The notes beneath the pieces are model-generated. The model ran no database searches. It was not told the DNA's origin and was given only the letters and a program-made list of their open reading frames with translations. From Carallia brachiata (lineage: Eukaryota; Streptophyta; Magnoliopsida; Malpighiales; Rhizophoraceae), in assembly GCA_021464245.1 (NCBI GenBank), contig JADCRB010000032.1, positions 1 through 64,000 on the forward strand: 64,000 bases of DNA. The letters are read 5' to 3'. The translations under genes were made by a program, and so were the position numbers. This document shows positions 22,620-36,300 of this stretch, one piece after another (positions within the stretch are counted from its first letter, which is position 1; each line of letters opens with the position of its first letter).

Positions 22620-23645
22620 GGGTGGACGTTTTGTTTTGGAGAAACCTGAAACCGAAATTTCACAGGGCAAGACAATTTCTTGATGGGTCTTGATGAAGCA
22701 TATTTAATGGAGGAAAAAGAATTATTAAAACCAATTTGGTCGCTAAGTCCAACGATGGAAGACATTCTCTTTGTGACATGAAAATCTATTTTAGGCGAGA
22801 TTTATGTTATTATCATTCCTTTTACTGTTGCGACTCAATTAAAATATATAATAATAAATGTATTTTTGAGATTCCAATTAGAAACTGTGTTTTTAGTTAA
22901 TACAATTTTAAAGTTGTATTTATCATTAAATTAATCATGATTGGTTAAGATCTCAAGTCCTCATATTACAGTGTATAAAAGTAGTGACGGCACAAGGATA
23001 CAGGAAATCAGCTATTAAAAATACAAAAAAAAATGTAATAATAATAATAATAATGTACTTAAAAGACAACTTGTTGTACAATAATAACGAGCTTTGTCTT
23101 TTTGTTACAGCTAAATTCGGATCGGATGGTGTAATTCTTGAAAGTACAACAGTGACAGTCAACTCATGCTGAGAAATGTCTTAGCAGAGGGTGTTTGCTT
23201 TGACGAAAAATAAATAGAAAAAAAAATTAGTTAAAAAATAAATTGCATTATTTTTTATATTTTTTTATTAATTTAAATAATTAATTTTTATTTTTTCATA
23301 AATTATTATTCATTTTTTTCCACAATTTTCTCATCATTTTTTTCTTATAATTTTCTATCAATTCAAATAATTTTATTTTTTTACAGTTTTCTTTCTCATA
23401 ATTTTATAATAATCCAAACACACTATAAAGGTACATAAGATCACTAAAACAATTTCCCCCTGCCAAAAGAAAAGACGAGAAAAAGTAAAGAATTATAGTT
23501 TAATTAATATTAAAGTCATCTTTTTAAATAAAAATCTTAAATTTGAGTTTTAATTAAAATTCAACTTCACCACTTAATGTTAACAAAATTTAATCTCAAA
23601 ATCTCTTCCTCAAAATTGAACTTTTTAAACTTATACCACAGTTTA
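22419..23645. other. Intergenic, AT-rich, possible MITE at 23186-23426
   Basis: No gene was recognised. Apart from the poly-G tract it contains an AAT microsatellite (23037-23055). At about 23186-23426 an AT-rich segment has ends GGGTGTTTGCTTTG and (complemented) AGTGTGTTTGGATTA that look like a degenerate TIR pair. No TSD was found. Confidence 0.35.
22579..22618 (+). repeat. Poly-G tract, 40 consecutive G
   Basis: Forty G residues follow an A-rich stretch and a shorter G6 run (22572-22577). Homopolymers of G this long are rare in plant nuclear DNA and prone to length error. It could form G-quadruplexes on the + strand. Confidence 0.9.
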
Positions 23646-23802
23646 TCTCATTTTTTTATGTTAATGTTGTAATGTCTAATGTGCAGAAAAGAGAACAGAA
23701 GATATACCCTCTCTCTCTCTCTATCTCGTTTTTTTATGTTAATGTTGTAATGTCTAATGTGCTGAAAAGAGAAAAGAAGATATACCCTCTCTTTCTCTCT
23801 CT
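23646..23802 (+). repeat. 78-bp tandem duplication
   Basis: Two near-identical units, 23646-23723 and 23724-about 23802, each contain TTTTTTTATGTTAATGTTGT, a GAAAAGAGAA-type run and a (CT)n tail. The first starts TCTCATTT, the second TCTCGTTT. They lie just upstream of a TATA-like box, TTTATAAAA, at 23818-23826. Confidence 0.85.
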
Positions 23803-24830
23803 CTAAAATGCTCGCTCTTTATAAAATCTCTCCATCTCTAAGTCACCCTTTTTACCTCCCCCTCGCCGGCGACGGTGGTAGCTATCGCCAACACCAACCA
23901 GGTCACCTCCTTTTACTTTCCTTGTGTTCGGCTCCCCTTTTGCTCTCTATCCCCTCTTTGTTTTTCTTCCCCTAGCACCACCTTTTTCACCTCTTCTGCC
24001 CCCCACACCTCACTTTCATGGTGCTTGTTTTACTTATTTGTAGATCTACTTCAAATAAACGTATTCACAACTCCCTCAGTCCCAAATCCACGGTGCTCGT
24101 CGCCTTGCTATTCTCCTCCCCATTTCTGTCACCACGTTCGCCACTAGAACGTCCACGTCCACGCCCACCCTAACTACTACCAACACCACCGACTTTGAAA
24201 TTGAATCTGCTGTCAGCACCGTCGTACCAATCTCTTGCAAACCCATCGGAGCGAGTTCTGTTGCTGCTGAAAACGGCACTGGTGCTGTCGCCTTCAGCTT
24301 CCTTAGCAACGCAACTGCCTGTTACATTCTCATCATCGCCACCCTTCTCTTGTCCGCTGTCTTCCCCCAGTGAGTCGTCGGCCTCTAGTGATTTGTCGTC
24401 GTTGCCACCACCCTACTTCGGCCAACTACTACTGCTGCTGCCCAATAGCCTTTTTAGTTTTTCTAAAAATGCTTGGATCAATCTCTATGTGTTGGCTTTG
24501 AACCGAGGGTCATGGATTGTTTGTATAGTTGTTTTAGTCTGTAGTGTTGTACTAGTGAAATTGTTGCCGAACATATCCAGTCATTGTCTAACGTAAGTCT
24601 GTCGTTGTGTCATATTTGCTGTCTTGTGCAGTTTAGTCCGGCTTACCTGGTAAGTATCCTTACTGTAGGGTTTTGTCAATATGGTCTTTGGACTATTTTG
24701 TTGGTAGGCCTTTCGTGCCGTTTAGTGCTGCCTTTTACAGGTATTTCTGATACCTTCAGCTCAAACTCATGTACAAAATTCAAATTAATTAATGTAACGA
24801 TTTTTTTTGCTAAAAAAAATAAATGAAAAG
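23803..24830 (+). other. Promoter-like start followed by non-coding, C-rich segment
   Basis: After the 78-bp repeats comes TTTATAAAA (23818-23826), a CT-rich stretch and a GCCGGCGACGG block. About 700 bases with unusual C/T-rich composition follow. Frames open here (23875-24147, 24195-24596) translate to Ser/Pro/Leu-rich sequence with no family resemblance. It may be the 5' part of a transposon or a non-coding transcription unit. I do not call a gene. Confidence 0.3.
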
Positions 24831-27800
24831 GAGAGGAGAAAAGGACTTAATTAATTTAATGGCGTTTCTATTGCAACCACTTTATTTCTGGAAGGCTCTG
24901 GATCATTAGTTGGCAAAACAAAAATCCCAACCACCGAAGTTGTAATATTTAGAATTTTGGACGAAATTTAGCAAAAGTACAAGCACGAGAATCCGTAATT
25001 AATGACGATGACCAGACTTGTTTGAACGATTACAACATATGATTTGACTTTTTTTTTTTGTTTTGTTTATAATACGATCAATCAAAGACTTAATATTATA
25101 TAAATTTCTCATACTTTATGGATCCACTATTATGATAGACACAAATAGATGTAAAAAAATTTTAGAGTAGAATTATATAAATATATTTAATGAATTACAT
25201 AAGAAATATAGTTTGTTTAATAATTTTTAATAATTTATTTATATTTTTAAATTTAATACATCTTTTATGATCTAATAATTTAAATTACTGTATACTTATT
25301 ATATTATAGTTGCATTTCCATACGTTTTTCATAATTTTGTATACATATAAAATATTTTATACTATACTTATAATCCTTTATATTATAGAAATATAAGAGA
25401 GATTTTTTACTATTTTATATTATTTTATCATATATTTCTTGTACATTATATAAAATATTATTCACGATTTCTATTATATTGTCTCAATCAAAGATTTTCC
25501 ATATATTATGGTGGCCGTTTCTTGTTAGAAATTATTATTTTGATTATTGAAAACTCAGGCAACTTTGACCAATCTGAAAATTAAAATTTAAACTGTTGAT
25601 TAAGATTCAAGTTATCATTTTAATACAATTGCCCATATTTAATTGGCTGCGAAATCTCAACTAAACCAATCTTGGACTACTGATTTGTATGTGCTTAGAA
25701 GAAAACCTTGCTGACGTATTTGGTGGCGTCTGATTATCTTGGAAGCTGGATGTGAGCTCTTCAGTCTAGTCCACACATTTTTTGGCAACTCCACATCATC
25801 ATAGATTCTGCTTCCAAATTCATATATTTGGGGTTTAAGTGCATTTAATCTCCGTATTTATTTTTTTTTATAATTTAATTATAAGACTTTTATTATTTTT
25901 AATTTTGGTAATTACGATCTCCTTCAAAATTTATTAATTTAAAAACTTCTAATATAAAATATATCATAAAATCGTGCGGATTTAATACTAATGTAAATAT
26001 ATATCATCAAATTTGAGTGAAAATTGATTTATTTACTCATGTGTTGGTGATTGAGAGATTCCCATATTAACTAGATCATCTATTCCTTATTTATAAAAAT
26101 GTTAGAGGACTTTCATATTAACTCAAGCACGTCATCTTTGAAGCACTAATAGTACAATGCAAAAATTAAACCTTAGTTAGGTCAAATTTTATTTATTTAA
26201 CTAATTATTATCAAAAATTTTATATATAAAATAAACATAAAATGTTAACATTTTATTCAATTTAGTTCAATATATTTCAGATTTTTATAAAATTATAATT
26301 TCAATTTTATGAACATTAATAAATTCAGTTTTTTAGAAGATTATCTTATTATTTACAGTAATAATTATAGTGAAAAACTCAATTATAATTTAACACATAT
26401 TTCAATTTACTCAAATTTATTAAAAATTATTCACGTGCGATTAAAACAATTGCAACTTTAATATGCATAATTAATAAAATAAAAAAAGGAATAAAATTCT
26501 TTAAAAAAAAAAGGACCAAAAATATTTGCAGAAGAATCTGATTTCTGTTATGCTTAAACTGAGCTCAAGAACTATATTAACTAAAACAGAGAAGAAAATA
26601 ATACTCAGTCATCACTCATCACATAGCAAGTTAATTTTACAAATAATTTTTGATGTTAGAGTAAAAATTTAAACTAATCCGTTTCGATATCAATAATGTA
26701 TTCCATCAAAGTGCCTTGGTGATCAAATATTTTATGCAAGGTGATCTCAAATCATATAGGTTAGTCTTAATGTATATTGACCATTTTTTTTATATAAAAA
26801 ATTACTATGTAGTCAATTCGTCAATCGCTACAAATGTGACCCTGTAATCGTGGATTAGTTATCAGGAATTTGAGGCGTGGAGGCCTTGACCCGTCATTTT
26901 TACCATTATTGAATCAAACAAATATATTGATATACTGAACATCATTATTTAATAACATATCATAAATAACAAGATACTAACACAAGAATAGTACTATAAT
27001 TTTTTTCTCATTCAATCCCATTTATTTATGTGATTGAATAAAATTTAACTGGTCAACTTTTTTATTACTATTATGTTATTTTATAAACTGTTGTTATCGA
27101 ATTTTTTTTATTACTAATTTAACTCTTAATTTAATTTGTATTTTTATCGGTACAGTTAGGTGGGGAGGGAGACAGGTTTTATGAGTGAGTCCCAGATCTC
27201 GCTTATTTTATAAACCTTAAATTTTTTTTTTTTAGTGACTATTAGATTATCCCTAAATATTGCAGTCTAAATGTGTAATGAATAATTCAAATAAGGCATA
27301 TACACCATTATTGCTCAAATTTCAACTAAAGTGCCTGACAGGTATTAAATGTTCATAAAGTTATACTCTTCCTCAAATAGCACAAATTGCTATTTTAAAT
27401 TATAACATGTTTTTTCTTTTAATAAATTAGAAATATTCATTTTGCGAGATATACTTAATTACATATACAGTTCATGATAAAGGATTTTGAAATTTTTTGA
27501 CTGAAAATAAAGGATTTTGAAATTAAAAAAACTTTATTAACACAGGGTATAATTTAAAATGTTAGTTTGTGTAACTATATAATTTAATTGTAAAAATTAA
27601 AATAACTAATTTATTTTTCTTTTGATATTAACAAATGTAAAATCTGACATTTTAGTTGGATAATTTTTAATAAATTGGTACATTTGTAAACGCTATTAAT
27701 TTTGTGTATTTTATTATTTAAATTTTTTGTGCACAAATTAGAATTGACTAATATAAGTATTTCTTAATAAAGTCATAGCTTTTAATTTCAATATTATTAT

Positions 27801-28500
27801 AGTTAAAAGATTTTTTTATTATATATATTTGATGACAGTATTATTATAGGATTTAAACCCTACACATATATTTGGTAATGAAATCCTTTTTCATTTATCT
27901 TGAAAACATTGGAACAACTGTGAAAATTGAGTTTTTTAAACTCATTTTCCCCTGGAAATTTTTGGAAAGAAAATTTAAGAGAGTGAGAAAAGAAATTATC
28001 CATTTATTATTGTGGAGAGAGAAAATTCCCCTCATTTTTTTAGAGAGAGAAAAACCCCCCACTGAAACACAGAGGGAGAGAGGCCAGTTTATTATTATTA
28101 TTTTTTTATATCTAGAAAAAAAAAATGAAGATGATTATGGATTTCTCTTAAAACTTCATCCTAATTGCTTCAGATCATAAAATTAATATGTATATTTATA
28201 TTTGTGTATCTATGTAGATATAGAGAGAGAAAGGGGCATAGTAGAGAGAGAAAGTGGTTTAATATATAATAAAGGTGTGTAAATAACAATAACAAAAAAA
28301 AATTGTGTGTGTGTGTGTGTATTAGGAGGTCCTCTGGTGGGAGTCAGTGAGAGACAGCCTTGTTTGTTTGTTATCTGATTGTGGAGTCTTTGTGTTGTAT
28401 CAATTTTTGAGTTCAATTTTGGGGATAGGGCAAAATTTGGGGAATAACATATAATAATAATATAGTTTGGGGGATTTATTTTTGAAGTGGTTTGGAGGAT
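24831..28500. other. Long AT-rich intergenic region
   Basis: This holds more than 3.5 kb of very AT-rich DNA with poly-A/T tracts and no frame resembling a protein family. The last 300 bases before the AIPP2-like gene contain GA-rich runs and a (GT)n microsatellite near 28307-28320, probably leader or promoter sequence. Confidence 0.4.
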
Positions 28501-28605
28501 TCGATGTTGTTGGATTTTATCGGGCAACGGCGGTGTTGACGGCGGTGAACGGTGGGGCAGTAGCGCGTGGAGGAGAAGGAGGAGGAGCTGTACAATGCGA
28601 CGGAG

Positions 28606-31365
28606 ATGATTGCGGACCACCCAAAGGCATGTAAAATTAGGGTTTCCTTGTTTCAGCCTGTTTTTTTTTTTTTTTTTTGGTTAAAACCCATTTTTGATTT
28701 GGTGTTATTTTTCTTTTTGGGAATGATTTTGGATTATTATTATTATTATTATATTATTATATCAAGAAGCTGGCTCTTCTGTAGTTATTTCAAATCCCTT
28801 TGTTTATACTGTGATTAATTTTCTGATTGATCAAGCCAGTTATTGAGTGATGAGGGGGAGTTGTTACTACTGCGATTGATTTTCTAATTGATCATGCAAG
28901 TATTGAGGGGGAGTTGTTATATAGAAAGATTTAGTGATGGAACTGAACCAAATACTGAGAAGAAAATGGTGAGGAAAGAAGGATAACTTATATTCTGTAG
29001 TTTTTGTCTTACATTTGGCTTGTCCCTCCTCGTTCGAGCTTGTTTTTTCTCTGTTCCCCCATTTGGTAGGGTTCAAGACTAAAGGAATACAACTATTTTT
29101 TTGATGCACAACATGATTTGAGAACAGGGCAGATTGTGGTTGAATTCGCTATTCTTAGTTTCTTGCTTGTTCGAATATTGGGTGAAATTAAGCCGGTTTC
29201 AATTTAAGAAGTGGTAGATTTTCTTTTCTAGAAGCTGCCCAAATGGTGTGTGAGAATAAGGATGTAATGTTAGTCAGGAAGTTCCTTGGGCAAGTTCTCT
29301 ATAGCTAGTTGCATGATCTTTTTCTTTTTCCTTTTTTTGTTTAGCACAATAACTGATGGAACATTGTTAATTTGATTGCAAATACTGAATCAAACTTGAA
29401 TTCAAAATAGTGTGTTGGTTTATCTTATTGTATTAATTTTATGTCTACTTACTAATTTAATCAATGATCATGTATCCCCTTTCAATGGTGAAGGGTTGCG
29501 GGTATCTTGATTATTTGTCTGCTAAGACAGAATATATTATCATGTTAATTTGATCATCTGTAAACTTTTTCTTTTGATGAAATTATATGGATATTGTCTT
29601 GTCAAACATTGAAGACCTTGGCAACAATTGAAGGACACGTTGAAATTTGATTGATTTTGGCTGTTGAAAAAAATTTTATAGGTGTGTGCTTACCTGCTAT
29701 TGTTGTTTGACTGCGCATTCCAATTTAAGGGTTTTTTTTATTCTTGTCATGTGAAGTAGGCTGCTCTTCTGATGAGGAAGGTGCTCCGGTGTGGATGTGG
29801 ATGTAGGGAGGTGTGTGGGGAAAAGTGATATAATAATGCAAACATTTGCCTCAGTACCCTTTGTTCTGCACTAGAAGTATTATCCCTGTTTTTAGTTGCC
29901 ATCTATGTTGTGCAGCTCGTAATTCATCTTTATATTGTTTTTCATTTTCTTTTTTGTATTTTGTTATTCCCATTTTAATTTTTCAGTTTTTGTACTAGGT
30001 ACCATTGCAAGCTGAGAAAAAAGTCGGTAAGCGTTCCATGAGACGGAAGTGTCATACAGGAGCAGAGTCTGGGACCTGTAATGTGTGCTTCGCTCCTTGT
30101 TCGTCTTGTATGCATCGTAATCTAACTAGTGTGGGACCAAACGGTGATGAGTTTTCTGATGAAACTGGTCGTGTAACGGTTACAAGTCATTGTTCTGTTA
30201 ATGAGGGTGGTGTTCTACCTCCTTTTAAAGATGTAGCGTGTGAAAGCTTACAGCATACTACCAGTGAAGCAAGCAATATGCTTAGTCCCAATTCAAGTCA
30301 TGATTCTTTATCAGAAATTGCAGAAAGTAAAGCGAACACAAGGTCTTCTGATATGATTGATGCCTCAGTGGAGTCAAAGAGGCTTCCTAAACTCTTTTCT
30401 GGTGACATGACAGATGGTCGTCTTTCTTCAAAATCACTCTGTCTTTTGGATCATAAGGCCTTCTCAAATAAGCCTGAGGACTTGGAATCTGTACAAGCCC
30501 ATGATGACAATGTGCTATGCGTTGGAGGAGGTGATGCTGGTATAACACTCAAGTGTTGCAAAAATAACGTGGATAAGAAGAGTGTGTCGTGTAGTTTAGC
30601 TTCTGTTAGTTGTCTAGAATCAGAAGTTCTTGGAAAGGCATTATTAGCTGACAACTCGGACACTCCAGAGTCTACATCAGACAATGTAGACATAAGTAAT
30701 AGTGCATCAAAGGTTCAGAGGAAGCTCCCCTCCTTGAATGGAAATGGTACAAATCTAGAAGGTTCCTCTTTCCAGGTTAAGCAGGAAAACATATCAGAAC
30801 ATACAAATTTGTCATTGTTGAAGGAAGCAGGAAATGATGTCGGTCATGATGACACCGTGCCTGTGCAATACATTGTTGACAACTATGGTGGGATTGCTTC
30901 TAAGGTTTCAAGCAGAGTTTATCCAAAGCTAGAACCTGAGACCAACAGAGATTCTGAAGACCAGGTGGTTGAAGAATTTAAATGTTCTGAAAAAGATGAA
31001 CAAGATGAAAAGTTGAATGAATCAGTTGAGTTGCCTGACATGCAGAAGTCTCTGCATTCTTTATCTGGAGATTTGAGCGATGAATCGGAAATTGTGGAAC
31101 ACGATGTAAGTAATATTGTCCATGTAGAATATTATATGCACTGGACTCCTTTAGATAGCTGTGTGCAGTTTTGGTGGTTTTGGCGACCATAGTTTATGTC
31201 AATCTGCATTCTTTTGCAGAGAACTAGCCTTCTTATGGTTCAATTTATATATCTTTCTTATACCAAGGTTGTCAGAACTGGATCGATTATTGAACAAAAA
31301 ACATTAGTGGTTCAAGATTCAATTGGTTGAACCGGTATTTTATATATATATATATATATATTGTG

Positions 31366-31409
<44 letters not shown>

Positions 31410-33351
31410 AAAGTAATTAAAAAAATAATACTTATAGATAGTGATTAATATTAATTTTTTTATTTTAAGGACTAAATTGAAAGTTTTGATTAAATTTAAG
31501 ACTAAATTGAAAATTGTAATTAAATTTAGAGCTTAAATTATAATTTAAATAAAATTTGGGGTCAAATTATAATAATGAATTTTTTGGTCTGGTTTGGACT
31601 GGTCCAACTGGTCCCTTTTTACCGATTTTATTGGTTCTTGACCGGTCTGAGTTCTTATAAAAATTAACCATGAACAGGACCGGAACTCTGACCGGTTACC
31701 GGTTGAACAGGTTGGACGGCCGGTCCGGTCCGGTTTTACAACAATATCTCATACTGGTTTCTTGCATATCTAATTGCTAAGTTTTGTCTGACAGAGTCCG
31801 GAGGATGATTTTGAAAACTGTCCCACTGGATTGAATGATCTCATTTTGTTTACTTTATTTTGCAAATTAAAAATGCTATTTCCTTATTGAATTTTACTAA
31901 GAAGATTGGGTAAATTAAACTGTTATGGAAAGTGATGGCCTTATCATGAAGAAGTGTATTATACAGGAAGTTGAATATCTGCAAGGCAATCAATTGCAGT
32001 AGTAGGAACAAAAGTTGTGGGAATCATCAACATGTGGAGAATATGGTTTAGTATTAAAGGAAATTGAATGTGCCTGAGTTTCATTATTGATTATTTGAGT
32101 TAAAGTGGCTATCTTCGAGGATGTGTTGGAGTGCTGGTTATTTCATCATGAAATGAAATTCTTTCTCTTGCTTTTTATTGGCTTTGTTCTCCATGGTATG
32201 CATCATTCCATCTGTTCCTGTTTGTCTTGTTGACCTTTTGTCTTTTCTTGAAACAGGTAAAGGTGTGTGATATTTGCGGTGATGCAGGCCGGGAAGATCT
32301 GCTTGCTATATGTAGTAGGTGCAGCGATGGTGCAGAACACACGTAAGCACTAAAGTTAATTTGTCTACTGTGTTGTGGCAGCTTTGATTTCTTATTAACT
32401 TGAAGCCATCGGATTATATACTCTGTAGATGGTTAACATTGTTATTGCAATCATTAATCAGATATTGCATGCGAGAAATGCTTCAAAAAGTTCCTGAGGG
32501 AGACTGGCTGTGTGAAGAATGCAAGTTGGCTGAGGAAATTGAAATTCAGAAACAGGGTAAGATGGTAGCAACTTTCCCATTTAATGGAAGAAGTCATTTT
32601 TATATATGGGCATTTTTTATATTGATGTTTTTTTTATTCATGTTGATTTGATTTTGAAGGTCTAGATGATGAGGAAGAAATGGTAGAAAAGGCGGTTACA
32701 CGAAGCTCTGGCAAAAGACAAGTAGAAAACACCGAGTTGGCTTCATCTTCAAAAAGGCAGGCTATTGAAACAAGTTTGGGATCCCCAAAACCATCTAGCC
32801 CTAGCAAAGTGGCTTCACTATCACGAGATTGTTCCTTCAGGAACATAGATAAAGGAAAAATGAAGCCAGCGCATCAAACATCTTTTGTAAATCGTTCGAG
32901 TGTAGATATTCCTGATATTGTTCGCTCTTCTTCCATCAATACACGGCTGCAAACTCCCAAGGGTAAGAAAAGTTGTGTTGTTTGTCAATTTTCTGTTTGT
33001 GTTACCATTCAAAATTTTAAGGGTAAGTTTGTTTTGCATTGGTCTCAGTATTTTGCAGAGTTCAAAGAAACTTCTGAATTATTAATCTAATTTAGAATTT
33101 TCTTTATAGTTTTATTGTACATTTAATTTTTCATTTGGTGAGCAAAAGTGTTACGGCATGTAAATAAATAGTTATTGATCTTCACTTGACATAAATGATT
33201 TATTTTTGACTGATTTTTACTTCCAGAAGTTCCAATGGCTACTTGATAATGCACTCGGTTTGAAATGGTGTTAGTTTTATGCCTGATGTAGTTTTGATCT
33301 TTATATTATATGTTTGTGTGTGAGTGTGTGTGTGTGTGTGTGTGTATTATG

Positions 33352-33382
<31 letters not shown>

Positions 33383-36300
33383 ATAGATCAAGTAGATGGA
33401 GTCCAGTGTTCGTAAATCTCGTTTTCCTTAATGTTTTTTTAAATGTTTTTGAGCATTAATTTAATGGTTGTCTTTTTACAGGTACTTTATTGAAGTCTAA
33501 TTCCTTCAACACTTTAATTTCCAAATCAAAAGTGAGAATTGTTGATGAAGTTCTTCAGAAGTGCAAGGGCACAGGAGAGATATCTCCTCTAGATGTAAAG
33601 GAGGACCATTCTAGGATGATGACAAAATCCGTGTCATTCAAATCAGTAATCTCTTGCCGTTCTAATGCTACTGAGTGCAAACCGAAAATGCTTTCTGCTA
33701 AATTTCCTAACGTTCAAGATTTGAAAGGAATAAAACAAATGACAGACCGGAATGCATTTGATAGAAAAAATTTGTCTATTGCAACGAATTCTAGTGCTTC
33801 AACACCAAAGGATGGTAAGAAACTCACACCTCGAGGTGAAAATTCCTTGGCAGTCTCTGCCAGCAAGAACAGAGAGTTCAAAGCTGTACCTTCTGATCCA
33901 AAATTAGGTGCTTTATCGAGATCATCCAGCTTTATAGGCCGTAAAGCTGCGGAAATTCCTGTTACTTCTGGTAAGATCTTATCTTCTTTGTAGAGTCTCT
34001 CAATGAATACATGTTGGCATGTCATGGCTTCAATATTTCTTTTCAAAGTTGGTTTTTTCTGATGTTGTCCTAAGGCGATATTGAGTATTTTTTTTTCTTT
34101 TGGCTATTGCAGTTCGGATTTCATCTACTAATGGAATGAGTGGCATCTCCACTGAACAAAAATTAAGCCAGATTAGCCCCAAGGATGAGCTGTCATCTAG
34201 TTCTTCCTGGACTGCTGAGAGACCATCCAGCAAGGCTAATGAAAACTTGCAAGATGGCTTACCTCAGTCACGGGAATCTTCAAATCAGGGTAATAAAACT
34301 AGGGATAGTGCGGTTAGTAGTTTGAGGCCTACTGTTACCAGTGGGCAAAAGAACATTACCTGTAAAAGGTGCAAGGAAATTGGTCATTCTGCTGAATATT
34401 GCACAGTTATCAGTTCTCAGGATTCTGATACTGATGGATTGCCTACAAAAAGTGCGACAAAGGGGGTTGGCAAAAGTAGTAAATTGAAAGCTGCAATTGA
34501 GGCTGCTATGCTTAAGAAGCCTGGTATATATGGGAAGAGGAAAGAAAGTGAGCAATCTGACATATTATCCTCATCAAACATGGATGTGAGTGTTGAAATA
34601 GCTTCTTCTGATCAGGCTTCAGTTTCAACCAAAAAGAAGGATAAGGTTTCAGATAGACAAAGTTATGAAGGGGAAGCGAATCTTGGGACTGGTTTCTCAG
34701 GTTCTTATAAACTGAAAAATCCTAACATAGTGAAGCAGCTTAATTCTCGGTCTACTGATGTAGTTCTCCCTTGCAAAACAGGGTGCTTGGACTCCATTAT
34801 TTCTTCTGTTGGAATGCCCAGTCAGCCTGTGGAAGCAACTTCTGTCTTTCAGAAGATGTTGGCCATCCCAGAGCACAAACATATCTGGCAGTGAGTTTGT
34901 CATTTTGATATGTGTAACCACGACATTTGCATTTATGTATATTTTGTCTCATCTCTAAGCCTCTGTTACATTACATACTTGCAGGGGTGCTTTTGAAATA
35001 TGTAGAGGTGGAAAGCTTCTGGATACATATGGAGGAATACAAGCGCATCTTTCAACTTGTGCATCGCCTAAAGTTCTTGAAGTGGTGAACAAGTTTCCCC
35101 ATAAGATTACTTTTGACGAAGTCCCTCGCTTGAGCACATGGCCAAAAGTTTTTCATGACAATGGTGTCAAAGAGGATAACATTGCACTATACTTGTTTGC
35201 AAAGGATCTTGGGAGGTACATCTGTTTAGTACTCTGCTCTTTATGATGGAAAGTGGTTTTTGGGTACATATTCTGCTATTTTCAATTTATTTATTTATTT
35301 GGTTTCTTTTTCTGCTTGTGAGACAGTTATGAAAGCTATAAGGGCTTATTGGATACCATGATCAAAAAAGATTTGGCCCTTAGGGGATCTTTTGATGGTG
35401 TTGAACTTTTGATATTCCCGTCAACGCATCTTCCAGAGAATTCCCAGCGTAAGAGTCCTGATGAATTATTGCTATATCGGTGTTAATTGTGATCATTCAA
35501 ATAATTAATGGATAGAATGCATGATTACACATTGCATTCAGATTTCAGTCTGAGGTGATTCTTACTCAATCTTTTGGTGGGAATGATGACATTTTGACCA
35601 TAACCATAAAATATAGCTGGATGCCTTGTAAGGGCATTGATGAAGCATCTTTTATAAATTGCGTCACTGTGAACTTCAGCATGAATGCCAGTATGCGAAT
35701 TGATGAAGCATGCTGAATAAATAACTATAGACTATTCGTCTGCAGATTCCTACTGCTAGTAGAGCTTTTTAATAACTTATTGGCAAGGCTTCCTATTTGA
35801 CTAGGGTATTTCCTGACAATCCATCTGTGTGATTTTGTTTTGTGCATCCTGCAATCCACCGAAATAGTTTTGTGGTTTCACTTTATATGACTTACTCTGA
35901 GCCTTTCCCATTTGTTGGTTGACCAGGTTGTTTTTGGGATTTTTTCTTGTTTGATATTGTTTACTGCTTTCTAGTTGAGCCTCTGTTCTGGGTTGCACAT
36001 CCTCCCCACATCTTTGTTACATCATGGGCTGTATTGGGTTTGGGGTCGGTTTGTCTATTTACTATTTAAGATGGGAACTGGTTGTTTGTTGGAACACATG
36101 TTGAAGTTCTTGTGGAATTGAGTTTATATGCTAAATTCAAGTAGTGCTGCGATGAACCTTTTAAATTTTTTTTTAAAAAAATCCTTTGTTACTTAGTGTT
36201 TGGTTTTGACAGACATTTCTCTTTTAGGTATAGCAGTATAGTTATGAAAGAGCTTGCTTTATTTATCTCATCTGAAATCCATGAACCTTTCCCAAACTGG

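Noticed and set aside
22329..22765. Proline-rich or glycine-rich frames over the poly-G tract
   Set aside because: They are only translations of the homopolymer and its flanks.
23875..24596. Overlapping open frames (90, 77 and 133 codons)
   Set aside because: The translations are Ser/Pro/Leu-rich with no motif, several frames on both strands are open at once, and this is typical of C/T-rich non-coding DNA.
31341..31407. Stand-alone (TA)n(GT)n microsatellite
   Set aside because: It lies within the CCGGTT MITE and is better described as part of it.
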